NCBI RefSeq assembly: GCF_024198175.1
Contig: NZ_JAJVKV010000002.1
Coordinates: 62,001-126,000, forward strand
Length of the DNA: 64,000 nucleotides
Source: Pyxidicoccus xibeiensis
GTDB taxonomy: Bacteria; Myxococcota; Myxococcia; Myxococcales; Myxococcaceae
Direction: 5' to 3'
Below the pieces are notes generated by a model. That model saw nothing but the letters and a program-made list of their open reading frames with translations. It searched no databases and had not been told where the DNA came from. Positions 43,897 through 53,164 of this stretch are shown here, piece by piece (the stretch's first letter is position 1; every line of letters starts with the position of its first letter). A program made the translations under genes and the position numbers.

Positions 43897-44657
43897 CCCA
43901 CCACGACTTCTCCGGACGGGTGGCCCTCGTCATCGGGGGCACCTCAGGCATCGGCCTCACCACGGCGCGCGGCTTCGCGCGGGCGGGAGCGGCGGTCGCC
44001 ATCGCCGCCCGGGGCGAGGAGGCCGGCCAGAAGGCCCGCGCCTCGCTGGAGGCCGAGGGCGCACGCGTCCTGTTCGTCCAGGCCGACGTGCGGGACGAGG
44101 CCGCCGTCGCGCGCGCCGTCGAGGCGACGGTGAAGGGGTTCGGCCGGCTCGACTTCGCGGTGAACAGCTCGGGCCATGGCGGCGACATGGCGCCGCTCGA
44201 GCAGGCGAGCCAGGCGGTCTGGGACGACGTGATGGCCGTCAACGCCCGGGGCGTGTGGCTGGCGATGCGCTACGAAATCCCGGCGATGCTCGCCTCGGGA
44301 GGGGGCTCCATCGTCAACGTGAGCTCCGTCTTCGGTCTCGCCGGCAGGGCCGCGCACCATGCCTACGTGGCGTCGAAACACGCGGTGGTCGGCATGACGC
44401 GCTCGGTGGCGCTGGAGTATGCGCAGCGGGGGATTCGAGTGAATGCCCTGTGCGCGGGCGTCACCCGCACCCCCGGCATGCAGCAGGCGGAAGTCCATGT
44501 CCCCGAACTCGTCCAGGGCCTCGTCGCGCAGCATCCGATGGGCCGGATGGCCACCGAGGAGGAGGTGGCGGGCGCCGCGCTGTGGCTGTGCTCGGCGGGC
44601 GCGGGCTACGTCACGGGGGTGCCGCTGCCGGTGGACGGCGGCTTCCTCGCGGCCTAG
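43893..44657 (+). CDS. short-chain dehydrogenase/reductase
   Basis: A 254-aa classical SDR. It has the nucleotide-binding GGTSGIG (residues 15-21), the NAD(P) loop AARGEEAG, NSSG in place of the usual NNAG, catalytic Ser in IVNVSSVFG, and Y158-x-x-x-K162 in YVASK. The C-terminal substrate part is GGFLAA after VTGVPLPVDG, typical. It oxidises or reduces an alcohol or ketone. It is the second gene of the TetR operon and converges with the glycosyltransferase gene, sharing a stop-codon overlap. Confidence 0.93.
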   Translation: MTHHDFSGRVALVIGGTSGIGLTTARGFARAGAAVAIAARGEEAGQKARASLEAEGARVLFVQADVRDEAAVARAVEATVKGFGRLDFAVNSSGHGGDMAPLEQASQAVWDDVMAVNARGVWLAMRYEIPAMLASGGGSIVNVSSVFGLAGRAAHHAYVASKHAVVGMTRSVALEYAQRGIRVNALCAGVTRTPGMQQAEVHVPELVQGLVAQHPMGRMATEEEVAGAALWLCSAGAGYVTGVPLPVDGGFLAA

Positions 44658-46327
44658 CGCGTCGCCACCTCCGCGAGCAGCATGGGCCGCAGCGTGCCCT
44701 TCCGGGTGGCGGGGTCGAGGAACGCCCGCGTCGGCCGGGTGATGCGGAAGTCCTCGAACGTCCCCAGCCTGCGCACGGACAGCCCCGCCTCCTCGAGCGC
44801 CGGCACGCGCTCCTCCGGCAGGTAGAGGTGGACGGGGCCGGCGCGCGTCACCTCCTTCAGCGCCTCCAGGTCCCAGTGCTCCACCCGCGTTCGGGCATAG
44901 AGCTGGAAGGCGTAACCGGAGACCGCGTGGACTCCCGTCGGCCGGGCCGGCTGGTGGTTGAGCAGCTCGGCCGCGTGGCTCCCGGCCTGGTAGCGCACCA
45001 GCTCCGGCAGGAAGCCCAGGTTGAGGGTGGCGCAGAAGGCGAGCGCCACGCCGAAGCTCCTGCCGAGAGTGCTGCCCACGGCCTCGCCCCGGAAGCCGGC
45101 GAACACCAGCCCCGTGGCCGCCGCCAGCCCGAGTCCGGCCCAGAGCAACAGGGGCGAGTGGAACACCCAGAGCGCGGCGGCCATCAGCACCACCATGCCC
45201 ACCGAGACGCCGCTCTGCGTCCAGGCGAGGACCCGTGAAGGCGCGTCCCCCCGCGCGTCCAGCCACGCGGCGAGGATGATGCTGAAGAAGGGGAAGAGGA
45301 TGTTCGTGTAGTGCGGGAGCTGGAAGCCCGACAGCGAGAACACCCCCAGGAGGACTCCGGCGGCGCCCCAGGTGAACAGCTCCTGGCCCGCCAGCCCCTG
45401 GCGCCACCAGCTCCGCAGCCGCGAGAGGCACGCGGCGTAGAGGAGCAGCGACCAGGGCAGGAAGGCCCACAGCAGCGTGTGGAGGAAGAAGAAGGGGTCT
45501 CCCTTCCCCCGGATGGGGCCGGTGTTGAAGAAGCGGCCGAACTGACTGTCCCAGAAGAAGAAGCGCAGCCCGGAGACACCGGTACGTCCGAAGACCTCCT
45601 TCTCCGGATGGAGGTCGAACTGCACGTAGAGACAGTACAGCTCCGGGAGGATGAACACCGCGACCAGGAGCAGGGCGAGCCACCAGCGCGGGCGGAGCAG
45701 CTCACGCCATTGCCGGTGCGCCAGCCAGTGCAGCACGAGCGCTCCACAGGGCGCGAGCAGCACGAAGGGCCCCTTGGTCATCACCGCGCAGGCGGTGAGC
45801 AGCGCGCCCCAGACCAGGTGCGGGCTGTACGGGCGCTCGTGGGCGCGCACGAGGTGATAGAGGCCGCCGACGAGCAGCGCCGTGAGGTAGGGCTCCGCGC
45901 GCACGTCGTTGTTGGAGAGCACCAGGTGGTACGCGGAGACCAGCAGGAGCACCGCCAGCCGTGCCACCGTGCGGGAGTAGAGGTGCCTGGCGAAGAGGTA
46001 CGTGTAGACGAGCGACAGGCCCCAGAAACAGACGGCCGGGAGCTTGTAGCTGAGCGTTCCCACGCCGAAGAGCCGGAAGGAGAGGGCCGTCACCCAGAAG
46101 GGGAAGTGGGGCTTGTCCAGCCAGTCGCGCCCGGCGAGGACGAGCTCCACGAAGTTGCCCGTCTCCGCCATGCGCCGGGCAATCGTGGCGTAGAGCGCCG
46201 CATCGGGCTCCGCGACGGTGACCCACAGGCCGCTCAGGTTGACGAGCAGTCCTGACAACAACAGCGGTGTGAACCAGCGCTCCAGCCACCGCTCCAGCGG
46301 CCGTGGCTCGTACGACGTCTCCGGCAC
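44654..46327 (-). CDS. GT39-type membrane glycosyltransferase (ArnT/PMT-like)
   Basis: A 557-aa membrane protein from GTG 46327, preceded by GGAG at eight bases. It has about eleven or more hydrophobic segments. The first extramembrane loop carries the acidic pair in AEPDAALYATIARRMAETGN (E40, D42), which is the catalytic motif of this family, and LVLAGRDWLDKPHFPFW follows. A C-terminal soluble part of about 110 residues is typical of ArnT-like enzymes. Known members transfer sugars from a polyprenyl carrier to lipid A or proteins. The acceptor here is unknown. Confidence 0.85.
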   Translation of the reverse strand: MPETSYEPRPLERWLERWFTPLLLSGLLVNLSGLWVTVAEPDAALYATIARRMAETGNFVELVLAGRDWLDKPHFPFWVTALSFRLFGVGTLSYKLPAVCFWGLSLVYTYLFARHLYSRTVARLAVLLLVSAYHLVLSNNDVRAEPYLTALLVGGLYHLVRAHERPYSPHLVWGALLTACAVMTKGPFVLLAPCGALVLHWLAHRQWRELLRPRWWLALLLVAVFILPELYCLYVQFDLHPEKEVFGRTGVSGLRFFFWDSQFGRFFNTGPIRGKGDPFFFLHTLLWAFLPWSLLLYAACLSRLRSWWRQGLAGQELFTWGAAGVLLGVFSLSGFQLPHYTNILFPFFSIILAAWLDARGDAPSRVLAWTQSGVSVGMVVLMAAALWVFHSPLLLWAGLGLAAATGLVFAGFRGEAVGSTLGRSFGVALAFCATLNLGFLPELVRYQAGSHAAELLNHQPARPTGVHAVSGYAFQLYARTRVEHWDLEALKEVTRAGPVHLYLPEERVPALEEAGLSVRRLGTFEDFRITRPTRAFLDPATRKGTLRPMLLAEVATR

Positions 46328-46932
46328 CTGCGACTCCGTCCCTGCTCTCCGGCCCGGATGGCGGCGGAGGAGCCCCCAGGTCCATGGACCCGGGCCGGCT
46401 CATCGGACGCGCCCCCTCTCGACGCTCCTCGCTGGCAAGCCACATGCCATGTGACGCACTCCGCGAGGGACGCAGGGCCGCGAGGGACTCGGGGCGCTCC
46501 CGGGCCCGCGAAGCCTGACGCGCATGTCACGGCCTCACGGAGCGGATGCCTGACGCGCATGTCACGGCCTCACGGGTTCATGAAGGAGCCTCCGGACGTC
46601 ACCCTGAAGCCCGGCATGGCTTCATCCTGAGAGCGCCCGGCGGCCCGCCCCCCTTGCACCGTGGGCCCCTCCGTCCCCGGACGGGCGGTGCGAGGAGCCG
46701 GGGCCCGCCTGTCTGCCTCCCTTCGGGGTGGAATCCTGTGGACAGTGCAGTGCGTCGGGCACATGACAGGTCTTCCACGCCGACGGGTGGGAGCGCCGCT
46801 TCGAGCGCCCCGTGGGACGGCGGCTTCATCGAGCCCTGGTTACGCATCTGCCCTCGCGGTTGTGGGGCACGTGCAGGTCCAGGCGGGGTGGGGCTTTGGA
46901 ATCACGACCAGGGTCGGAGGAGACCGGACACG
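46328..46932. other. divergent intergenic region between glycosyltransferase and hybrid kinase genes
   Basis: No credible gene in 605 bases. It contains the two-copy direct repeat described separately. CGAGGGAC also occurs twice near 46465-46490. The kinase start has a GGAGGAG ribosome site at its end. Confidence 0.55.
46513..46575. repeat. 28-bp perfect direct repeat, two copies
   Basis: Copies at 46513-46540 and 46548-46575 are identical (GCCTGACGCGCATGTCACGG then CCTCACGG), with 7 bases between. The 35-bp period puts them about three to three and a half helical turns apart, compatible with cooperative binding of a regulator. Confidence 0.75.
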
Positions 46933-49900
46933 ATGGACGAGCGGGCCAGACAGGGCAGTCGACAGGACGAGGCCATGGCCCCTTCGCGGGAAGCCTGGCT
47001 GGATGCCCTGGGTGGCCCCAGCGAGCTGCGCGAGCTCATGCGCACGAGGGACTGGGCCTCCACGCCCATGGGCCCCACTGCCTCCTGGCCCCGGAGCCTC
47101 AAGGTCGTCGTCAAGACGATGCTGGCGTCGCGCTTCCCCATGATTCTCACCTGGGGGCCGGAGCTCACCCAGTTCTACAACGACGCCTACTCCCGGCTCA
47201 TCGGGACCAAGCACCCGGCCGCGCTCGGCATCGACATCCGCGTCACGCTGGCCGAGGCCTGGGACACGCTGGGGCCGGTCATCCGGCAGGTCATGGAGAC
47301 GGGCGTCGCCAGCTGGCTGCCCGCGCTGCTCCTCCTGCTGGAGCGCTCGGGCTACCGCGAGGAGGCCTACTTCGATGTGTCCCACGCGCCCGCCGAGGAC
47401 GACTCGGGGGCGGTGGTGGGCATGCTCGCCGTGTGCAGCGAGGTGACCCAGCAGGTGCTCAGCGAGCGGCGCCTGCGGCTGCTGAGCGAGGTCTCCACCC
47501 GTGAGGGCGCGACGCGCGGCGTGGAGCGCACGTGCCAGGACGTGGTCCGCGCCATGGCCGCGGACCCGCTGGACATCCCGTTCGCGCTGCTCTACCTGCG
47601 CTCCGCGGATGGCCAGCGCCTCACGCTGGGCGGCGCCCTGGGGATTTCCGAGGGCGGCCCCGCGTGTCCACGCACCGTGGAGCTGACGGACGGGGCGGAC
47701 GCGGTATGGCCGCTCGCGAGGGCCGCGGCCGGTGAGGTCGTCCGGGTGGACGAGGTCGAGCGCCACATCGCGCTCCCCGGCGGCCCGTGGGGGGACACGG
47801 TGCGCTCGGCGCTGGTGCTGCCGCTGGAGGCGGCGGGGCACTCGGCGCCGCCAGGCGTCCTGGTGCTGGGGCTGAGCCCCAACCGCGCGCTCGATGACGG
47901 CTACCGCTCCTTCTTCGAGCTGCTGGCCGGCCAGGTCTCTGTGGCGCTGCGCAATGCGCGGGCCCACGAGGAGGAGCGGCAGCGCGCCGAGGCGCTGGCC
48001 GAGCTGGACCGGGCGAAGACGGCCTTCTTCAGCAACGTGTCCCACGAGTTCCGCACGCCGCTCACGCTGATGCTGGGGCCGCTGGAGGAGCTGCTTGCCT
48101 CGCGGCGCCTGGGCGAAGCGGAGCGCCGCGAGCTGGAGCTCGTCCACCGCAACTCGGTGCGGCTGCTGCGGCTCGTCAACACGCTGCTGGACTTCTCGCG
48201 GCTGGAGGCGGGCCGCGCCGAGGCCAGCTTCGAGCCCACGGACCTGGCGTCCTTCACGGCGGACCTGGCCAGCGGCTTCCGCTCCGCCGTGGAGCGCGCC
48301 GGGCTGGTGCTGACGGTGGACTGTCCTCCCCTGACCGGCCCCACGTTCGTGGACCGGGAGATGTGGGAGAAGATCGTCCTCAACCTCCTCTCCAACGCGC
48401 TCAAGTTCACCTTCGAGGGCGCCATCACCCTGCGCCTGCGCGAGGAGGGCGGCCAGGGGATGCTGACGGTGGAGGACACGGGCACGGGCATTCCCGCTGG
48501 CGACCTGCCGCACCTGTTCGACCGCTTCTTCCGCGTGAAGGGCGCGCGCAGCCGCACCCACGAGGGCAGCGGCATCGGCCTGTCGCTGGTGCGGGACCTG
48601 GTGCGGCTGCACGGCGGCGACGTGCGCGTGGACAGCGCGGAGGGGCGGGGCACGTCCTTCACGGTGACGCTGCCCCTGGGCAGCGCCCACCTGCCCGACG
48701 CGCGGCTCCACGCCCCGCGCAGCCAGGCGTCGACGGCGGCCGGGGTCGGCGCGTTCCTCGACGAGGCACTGCGCTGGCTCCCGGACCGGGGGGAGGGGAG
48801 CGCCTCGCCCGGGACGTCGGGCCCCCCTGGCGACGGGCCCCGTCGCGAGCAGGGCGCGAAGGCGGACGGGCGGCGGGGGCGGGTCCTCGCGGTGGACGAC
48901 AACGCGGACATGCGCGAGTACCTCTCGCGCGTGCTCGGCACGGTGTTCGACGTGGTCACCGCCGAGGACGGCGAGGCGGCGCTGGAGGTGCTGGCCCGGC
49001 GCGGCCCCTTCGACCTGGTGCTGACGGACGTGATGATGCCGCGGCTGGGCGGCTTCGGGCTGCTCAAGGCGCTGCGCGAGGCGCCGCGCACGCGGACGCT
49101 GCCGGTCATCATGCTCTCCGCGCGCGCGGGCGAGGAGGCGAGCGTGGAGGGCCTGGAGGCCGGCGCGGACGACTACCTCGTGAAGCCCTTCTCCGCGCGC
49201 GAGCTGGTGGCCCGCACGCGCTCGGCGCTGGAGCTGTCGTGGATGCGCGGGGAGGTGACGCGCCACGAGATGACGGAGGCGCACCTGCGCGAGGCCGTCC
49301 GCGCGCGCGACGACTTCCTCTCCGTGGCCAGCCACGAGCTGAAGACGCCGCTGACGGCCTTCCGGCTGCAGCTGGAGCTCATCGAGCGCAACCTCAGCCC
49401 CGAGGCCCGCACGCACGTGGGAGACCGCATCCTCTCCGCGGGCAGGCAGGTGAGCCGGCTGTCCGTGCTGGTGGAGAACCTGCTGGACGTGTCGCAGCTC
49501 ACCTCCGGGCGGCTGGTGCTCACGCGGGACGAGGTGGACCTGGCCGCGCTGGCGGAGGACGCGGCGGCGCGGCTGCGCGAGGAGGCGACCGCGGCCGGCT
49601 CCACGCTCTCACTGCACCTGGAGTCGCCGCTGGTGGGCCAGTTCGACCGGCTGCGGATGGACCAGGTGGTGACCAACCTGCTGCAGAACGCCATCAAGTA
49701 CGGAGCGGGCAGGCCCATCCAGCTGCGCGTCTCCCGCGAAGGTGGGGTGGCGCGCGTCTGTGTGAAGGACGAGGGCATCGGCATCGCCCCGCACGACCGG
49801 GAGCGCATCTTCGGGCGCTTCGAGCGCGCGGTGTCCGTGCGCCAGTACGGCGGCTTCGGCCTGGGCCTGTGGATTGCCCGGCAGGTGGTGGAGGCGCATG

Positions 49901-50022
49901 GCGGCACCGTCTCCGTGGTGAGCGAGCCCGGCCACGGCGCCCTCTTCACCGTGGAGCTTCCTCTCACGGGGGAGACACGCACTGCGCGTCCAGCTCCGGA
50001 GGAGGAGCGGGGCATCTCGTAG
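46933..50022 (+). CDS. hybrid sensor kinase with two kinase cores and one receiver
   Basis: A 1029-aa protein from ATG 46933; the frame is open further upstream but only ATG 46933 has a GGAGGAG site. The N-terminal 165 residues form a PAS-like sensor (LTWGPELTQFYNDAYSRLIG). A GAF-like region extends to about 340. The first kinase has SNVSHEFRTPLTLMLGPLEE (phospho-His about 371) and GSGIGLSLVRDLVRLHGGDV. A receiver follows at about 650-770 (VLAVDDNADMREYLSRVLGT; Asp about 700 in VLTDVMMP). The second kinase has SVASHELKTPLTAFRLQLEL (about 800) and GGFGLGLWIARQVVEAHGGT. Two complete cores in one chain are unusual outside this kind of bacterium. Confidence 0.93.
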   Translation: MDERARQGSRQDEAMAPSREAWLDALGGPSELRELMRTRDWASTPMGPTASWPRSLKVVVKTMLASRFPMILTWGPELTQFYNDAYSRLIGTKHPAALGIDIRVTLAEAWDTLGPVIRQVMETGVASWLPALLLLLERSGYREEAYFDVSHAPAEDDSGAVVGMLAVCSEVTQQVLSERRLRLLSEVSTREGATRGVERTCQDVVRAMAADPLDIPFALLYLRSADGQRLTLGGALGISEGGPACPRTVELTDGADAVWPLARAAAGEVVRVDEVERHIALPGGPWGDTVRSALVLPLEAAGHSAPPGVLVLGLSPNRALDDGYRSFFELLAGQVSVALRNARAHEEERQRAEALAELDRAKTAFFSNVSHEFRTPLTLMLGPLEELLASRRLGEAERRELELVHRNSVRLLRLVNTLLDFSRLEAGRAEASFEPTDLASFTADLASGFRSAVERAGLVLTVDCPPLTGPTFVDREMWEKIVLNLLSNALKFTFEGAITLRLREEGGQGMLTVEDTGTGIPAGDLPHLFDRFFRVKGARSRTHEGSGIGLSLVRDLVRLHGGDVRVDSAEGRGTSFTVTLPLGSAHLPDARLHAPRSQASTAAGVGAFLDEALRWLPDRGEGSASPGTSGPPGDGPRREQGAKADGRRGRVLAVDDNADMREYLSRVLGTVFDVVTAEDGEAALEVLARRGPFDLVLTDVMMPRLGGFGLLKALREAPRTRTLPVIMLSARAGEEASVEGLEAGADDYLVKPFSARELVARTRSALELSWMRGEVTRHEMTEAHLREAVRARDDFLSVASHELKTPLTAFRLQLELIERNLSPEARTHVGDRILSAGRQVSRLSVLVENLLDVSQLTSGRLVLTRDEVDLAALAEDAAARLREEATAAGSTLSLHLESPLVGQFDRLRMDQVVTNLLQNAIKYGAGRPIQLRVSREGGVARVCVKDEGIGIAPHDRERIFGRFERAVSVRQYGGFGLGLWIARQVVEAHGGTVSVVSEPGHGALFTVELPLTGETRTARPAPEEERGIS

Positions 50023-50175
50023 GCACTGTGTTGTCCAGTGACGGTTGCGGGCCCTCGCCGCGGGGACGATTGCTGGCGGGGAGCCACGGTTTTCCTAGGA
50101 TGCCCTTCCGTCCCGTACGGCCTGCGTGCTCGCACTGGCGTGTTGTCCTCGACCTCTCATCGCTGAGCCCTCCGA

Positions 50176-50712
50176 ATGTCCGTTGCAACCTGGAACATCG
50201 ACCCCGCGCACTCCTCCATCCTCTTCGTGGCGCGCCACATGGTGGTGGCCCGCGTCCACGGGCGCTTCGAGCGCATCTCCGGCACCCTCCGCGTGAATCC
50301 CGAGCACCCCGGCCAGGGCGACGTGGAGGTGAGCGCGGACACGGCCAGCATCTACACGGGCTCGCCGGACCGCGACGCGCACCTGCGCTCGCCGGACTTC
50401 CTCGACGCGGACAATGCCCCGAAGCTCACCTTCCGCAGCACGCGGGTGGAGCCCACCGGAGGCTCGGGCTTCCGGCTGCTGGGAGACCTGACCATCCGCA
50501 ACGTGAGCCAGCCCGTGGTCTTCGAGGCCCGCCACACCGCCACCTCCAAGGACCCCTGGGGCAACACGCGGCTCATCTACACGGCCAAGGCCACCATCAA
50601 CCGCTCGGACTACGGCATCCGCTGGAACAAGACGCTCGACAACGGGGGCTGGCTCGTCGGCGAGAAGGTCGACATCGAGCTGGACATCCAGGCCGTCCCC
50701 GCCACGAACTGA
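50176..50712 (+). CDS. YceI-family protein
   Basis: A 178-aa protein of the YceI lipocalin-like family: MSVATWNIDPAHSSILFVAR at the start, then HMVVARVHGRFERISGTL, then SPDFLDADNAPKLTFRSTRV and DLTIRNVSQPVVFEARHT. YceI proteins bind isoprenoid-type lipids in a beta-barrel. There is no signal peptide here, so it would act in the cytoplasm. It lies 153 bp after the hybrid kinase gene. Confidence 0.93.
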   Translation: MSVATWNIDPAHSSILFVARHMVVARVHGRFERISGTLRVNPEHPGQGDVEVSADTASIYTGSPDRDAHLRSPDFLDADNAPKLTFRSTRVEPTGGSGFRLLGDLTIRNVSQPVVFEARHTATSKDPWGNTRLIYTAKATINRSDYGIRWNKTLDNGGWLVGEKVDIELDIQAVPATN

Positions 50713-50721
50713 GCCGCCGCG

Positions 50722-50740
50722 GGGCCTGCTCGGCAGGCCC
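50722..50740. terminator. hairpin between convergent YceI and exonuclease-fold genes
   Basis: GGGCCTGC pairs perfectly with GCAGGCCC around a 3-base loop, in the 45-bp gap between two convergent genes. No T tract is present. It may act on both strands. Confidence 0.45.
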
Positions 50741-50757
50741 TGCCCGGCGGGCCCTGC

Positions 50758-51726
50758 TCAGCGCGCTGGCAGGAAGTCCGCGTACACCGCGGCGTGGTCC
50801 GAGCCGCCGTAGCCGCCTCGCGGCTCGCGCTCCGCCCTGAACGAGCCGGGCACGTACGCGCCGCCGCCGCGGGCGAGGTAGAGGTGGTCGATGGCCTGGA
50901 GGTTGCCGGAGAACGAGTACGTCCAGGTCTCGCTGTCCGGCCGGTCGCTGGCCACGCGGAGCAGGTGCCCGTCGCGCTCCAGGGCGTCGATGGGGGGCGA
51001 GCCGGGCACGTCGTTGAGGTCGCCGCCGAGCACGACGATGGCGTCCGGATGCGCTCGGGCCACGGTGGAGACGATGTCCCGGGCGGCGTCCGCCTCGGCA
51101 TACCGGCGGCCGGGGTCGTCGTTCACCTTGGAGCGGAAGTGGGCGGCGAAGAGGATGGCCCGCGCGTCCGGCGCAGCCACGTGGACCTCCAGCAGCTCGC
51201 GCGAGAAGTACGTCGGCGAGCCGTCCGGCCGGAGGAGCACGCGCTCCCGGTGCCCGCGGGTGGAGATGGGGTGGACGGACAGGACGGCCACGTCCACGGA
51301 GCCCGGGGCGCCCGTCTCGCCCAGCGCCGCATGGCCGAACCGGGGCAGCCGCGCGTGGAGCGCGTCCAGGGCGGCCTGCGTCTCCACCTCCGCGAGCAGC
51401 ACCACGTCGGCGTCCAGCCGGGTGATGGCCTTCGCGAGCCGGTCGGCCTGGGCGGCCAGGGCGTCGGCGGAGGGCAGCTCCTCGAAGTTGCTGCCCCCGC
51501 ACGCGGACGAGTCACACACCGTGTCGAAGAGGCGGCGCACGTTGAAGGCGGCCACGCGGAGGCTGCCCTGGGGGCGCTCGTAGGGGGCCTCGGGGGTGGG
51601 CGCTTCGCAGTCCCCGGTGGGGCAGACGTCTTCGGGGGCGGTCTCCCGGCCCTGGCAGCCCAGGACGGAGAGGACGGCGCCCAGCAGCAGGGCCGTGCGG
51701 TACCCACGAGGCAGGAAAGGCATCAT
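50758..51726 (-). CDS. secreted endonuclease/exonuclease/phosphatase-fold lipoprotein
   Basis: A 322-aa protein from ATG 51726. The signal sequence ends LLGAVLSVLGC, a lipobox. The EEP fold is shown by LRVAAFNVRRLFD, DADVVLLAEVE, the central LFAAHFRSKVNDD, VVLGGDLNDVPGSP and the C-terminal GGYGGSDHAAVYADF (SDH motif). These residues are the metal and catalytic set of DNase I-like nucleases and phosphodiesterases. A role in digesting extracellular DNA is plausible but not shown. An upstream open frame exists but has no start signals. Confidence 0.87.
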   Translation of the reverse strand: MMPFLPRGYRTALLLGAVLSVLGCQGRETAPEDVCPTGDCEAPTPEAPYERPQGSLRVAAFNVRRLFDTVCDSSACGGSNFEELPSADALAAQADRLAKAITRLDADVVLLAEVETQAALDALHARLPRFGHAALGETGAPGSVDVAVLSVHPISTRGHRERVLLRPDGSPTYFSRELLEVHVAAPDARAILFAAHFRSKVNDDPGRRYAEADAARDIVSTVARAHPDAIVVLGGDLNDVPGSPPIDALERDGHLLRVASDRPDSETWTYSFSGNLQAIDHLYLARGGGAYVPGSFRAEREPRGGYGGSDHAAVYADFLPAR

Positions 51727-51934
51727 GACGCGTGCCAGGGTAGCACCGGGGCGGGGCCCCGGTGGTCGCCGGGCCGCCGGGCGGGCAGGGGCCCATTCGC
51801 GTTTCTCATGGCAGCCGGCTGCGGAAAGGTGGACACCCCTCCGCGAAGGTCCGCGCCAGGGTGGCAAGGGGCGTTAGATTAGGTGCGCCCGTGGGTGCGG
51901 GACCGACGGTGTCTGCGACCGGAGAAGCCTGAGC

Positions 51935-52075
51935 ATGTTCTGGGAAATCTTGATCGGCGCCGCGGTGATGACCCTGGTCACCGTCCTCTTCACGGGCCCG
52001 GGGATGTGGAGCTCCAGCTGGGGCTTCAAGGAGCGAGAGGGGACGGACAAGCAGCCGCCCCGCTCGGACAAGTAG
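51935..52075 (+). CDS. small single-span membrane protein
   Basis: A 46-aa frame, preceded by GGAGAA about nine bases before ATG 51935. It reads MFWEILIGAAVMTLVTVLFT, then GPGMWSSSWGFKEREGTDKQ and a short charged tail, which is one membrane helix plus a soluble tail. It ends 4 bp before the end of the repeat-protein gene, on the other strand. Too short for most gene callers; its ribosome site and composition support it. Confidence 0.6.
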   Translation: MFWEILIGAAVMTLVTVLFTGPGMWSSSWGFKEREGTDKQPPRSDK

Positions 52076-52079
52076 CCGC

Positions 52080-53159
52080 CTACTTCTTCTTCGGCTTCGT
52101 GGGCTCCTTGGCTGCCGTCGTGCGTGGCTCTGCGGCGGGGGTCTTGCGCGGCGCTGTGAGCGCCGGCGCGGTGGTGGTCGGCTTGGGGGACTCGTCGGGC
52201 GGCTCCCTGACGGTCGCTCGCGTCGCCGCGACGGAGGTCTCCAGGCCACCGTCCGGCCCGTAGGACACGGGCACCGCATCCACGACGCTGGCACTGGTCG
52301 CCTTCAGGATGGTGAGCTTCGACTGGTCGAACGCCCTGACGAAGCCCTGCACCGTCGTCCGGTACTCCGTCACGCGCTCGGCGGGCAGCGCGCCGATGGC
52401 CGCATAGAGCAGCTCATGGTCGGGGAGCACCTTCCTGCGCGCCTCCAGGTTGGCCTGGGCGTGCAGCTGCACCATGGCTTCCTTGTACTGCGCGAGGGTG
52501 ATGCGCCCCGCGTCGAGCAACTGGCGCGGGGTGAGCTTGACGATCTCGTCTCCCTGGACGCCCTCGTCCGGCGCCAGAGGAATGAGGCCCTCCCGGGCGA
52601 GCTCGGCGCGGGACTTGGGGGTGATCTCTCCACCGACGACCTTCATTGTCTTGTCGAGTGTGATGAGGCCCGCAGCGACCTGCTCCCCCGGCGTCATCTC
52701 GCGGATGCTCTCTCCCTCGAGTATCTGGGTCGGCTTGAGGGTGACGAGCTTCTCGGCCACCTTCTCCGCGAGGCTCTTCTCGACAATCTTGTCCCCGACG
52801 AGCTTCTCCTCGGGCTTGAGGGTGATGACGCCGGAGGCGACCTTCTCCGGGAGGGTCTTCTCGACGATGGTATCGCCCACCATCTTCTGGTTGGGAGGCA
52901 GCTGCACCACGCCCGCCGCGACCTTCTCCTGCAGGGTCCACAGGACGATGTTCCCCTGCGCGTCGATGTTGAAGTGCGAGGGCACGTCCGGCAGGTCGCC
53001 GCGTCCCACCTCCATCGTCTTCGGGTCGAACTGGAAATAGATGTCCTGCCCCTCCAGTGCCTGGGAGAGCGGGGCGGGATTGACGTGGATGACCTTCTTG
53101 GTGGTCTTGTCACGAACGATGTACACGACGGGAGCTCCCTGCTGCCGCTTCCGCGGCAC
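52080..53159 (-). CDS. 27-residue-repeat protein of the second tail locus
   Basis: A 359-aa protein. Residues 75-231 are five and a fraction copies of a 27-residue unit with the pattern T-L-x-E-K-V-A-x-G-[VI]-[VI]-x-L-x-P-...-[VL]-x-G-[DE]-x-I-[VT]. The first two units are TLQEKVAAGVVQLPPNQKMV and TLPEKVASGVITLKPEEKLV with their GD-IVEK ends. Similar units occur in tail fibre proteins of phages. The N-terminus (MPRKRQQGAPVVYIVRDKTT) and the Pro/Thr/Lys-rich tail are not recognised. It ends the second baseplate operon. Probably a fibre or fibre-assembly protein. Confidence 0.75.
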   Translation of the reverse strand: MPRKRQQGAPVVYIVRDKTTKKVIHVNPAPLSQALEGQDIYFQFDPKTMEVGRGDLPDVPSHFNIDAQGNIVLWTLQEKVAAGVVQLPPNQKMVGDTIVEKTLPEKVASGVITLKPEEKLVGDKIVEKSLAEKVAEKLVTLKPTQILEGESIREMTPGEQVAAGLITLDKTMKVVGGEITPKSRAELAREGLIPLAPDEGVQGDEIVKLTPRQLLDAGRITLAQYKEAMVQLHAQANLEARRKVLPDHELLYAAIGALPAERVTEYRTTVQGFVRAFDQSKLTILKATSASVVDAVPVSYGPDGGLETSVAATRATVREPPDESPKPTTTAPALTAPRKTPAAEPRTTAAKEPTKPKKK

Positions 53160-53164
53160 GGACT

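Noticed and set aside
46513-46575. CRISPR-like repeats.
   Set aside because: Two identical 28-bp copies but only 7 bases between them and no further copies or cas genes.
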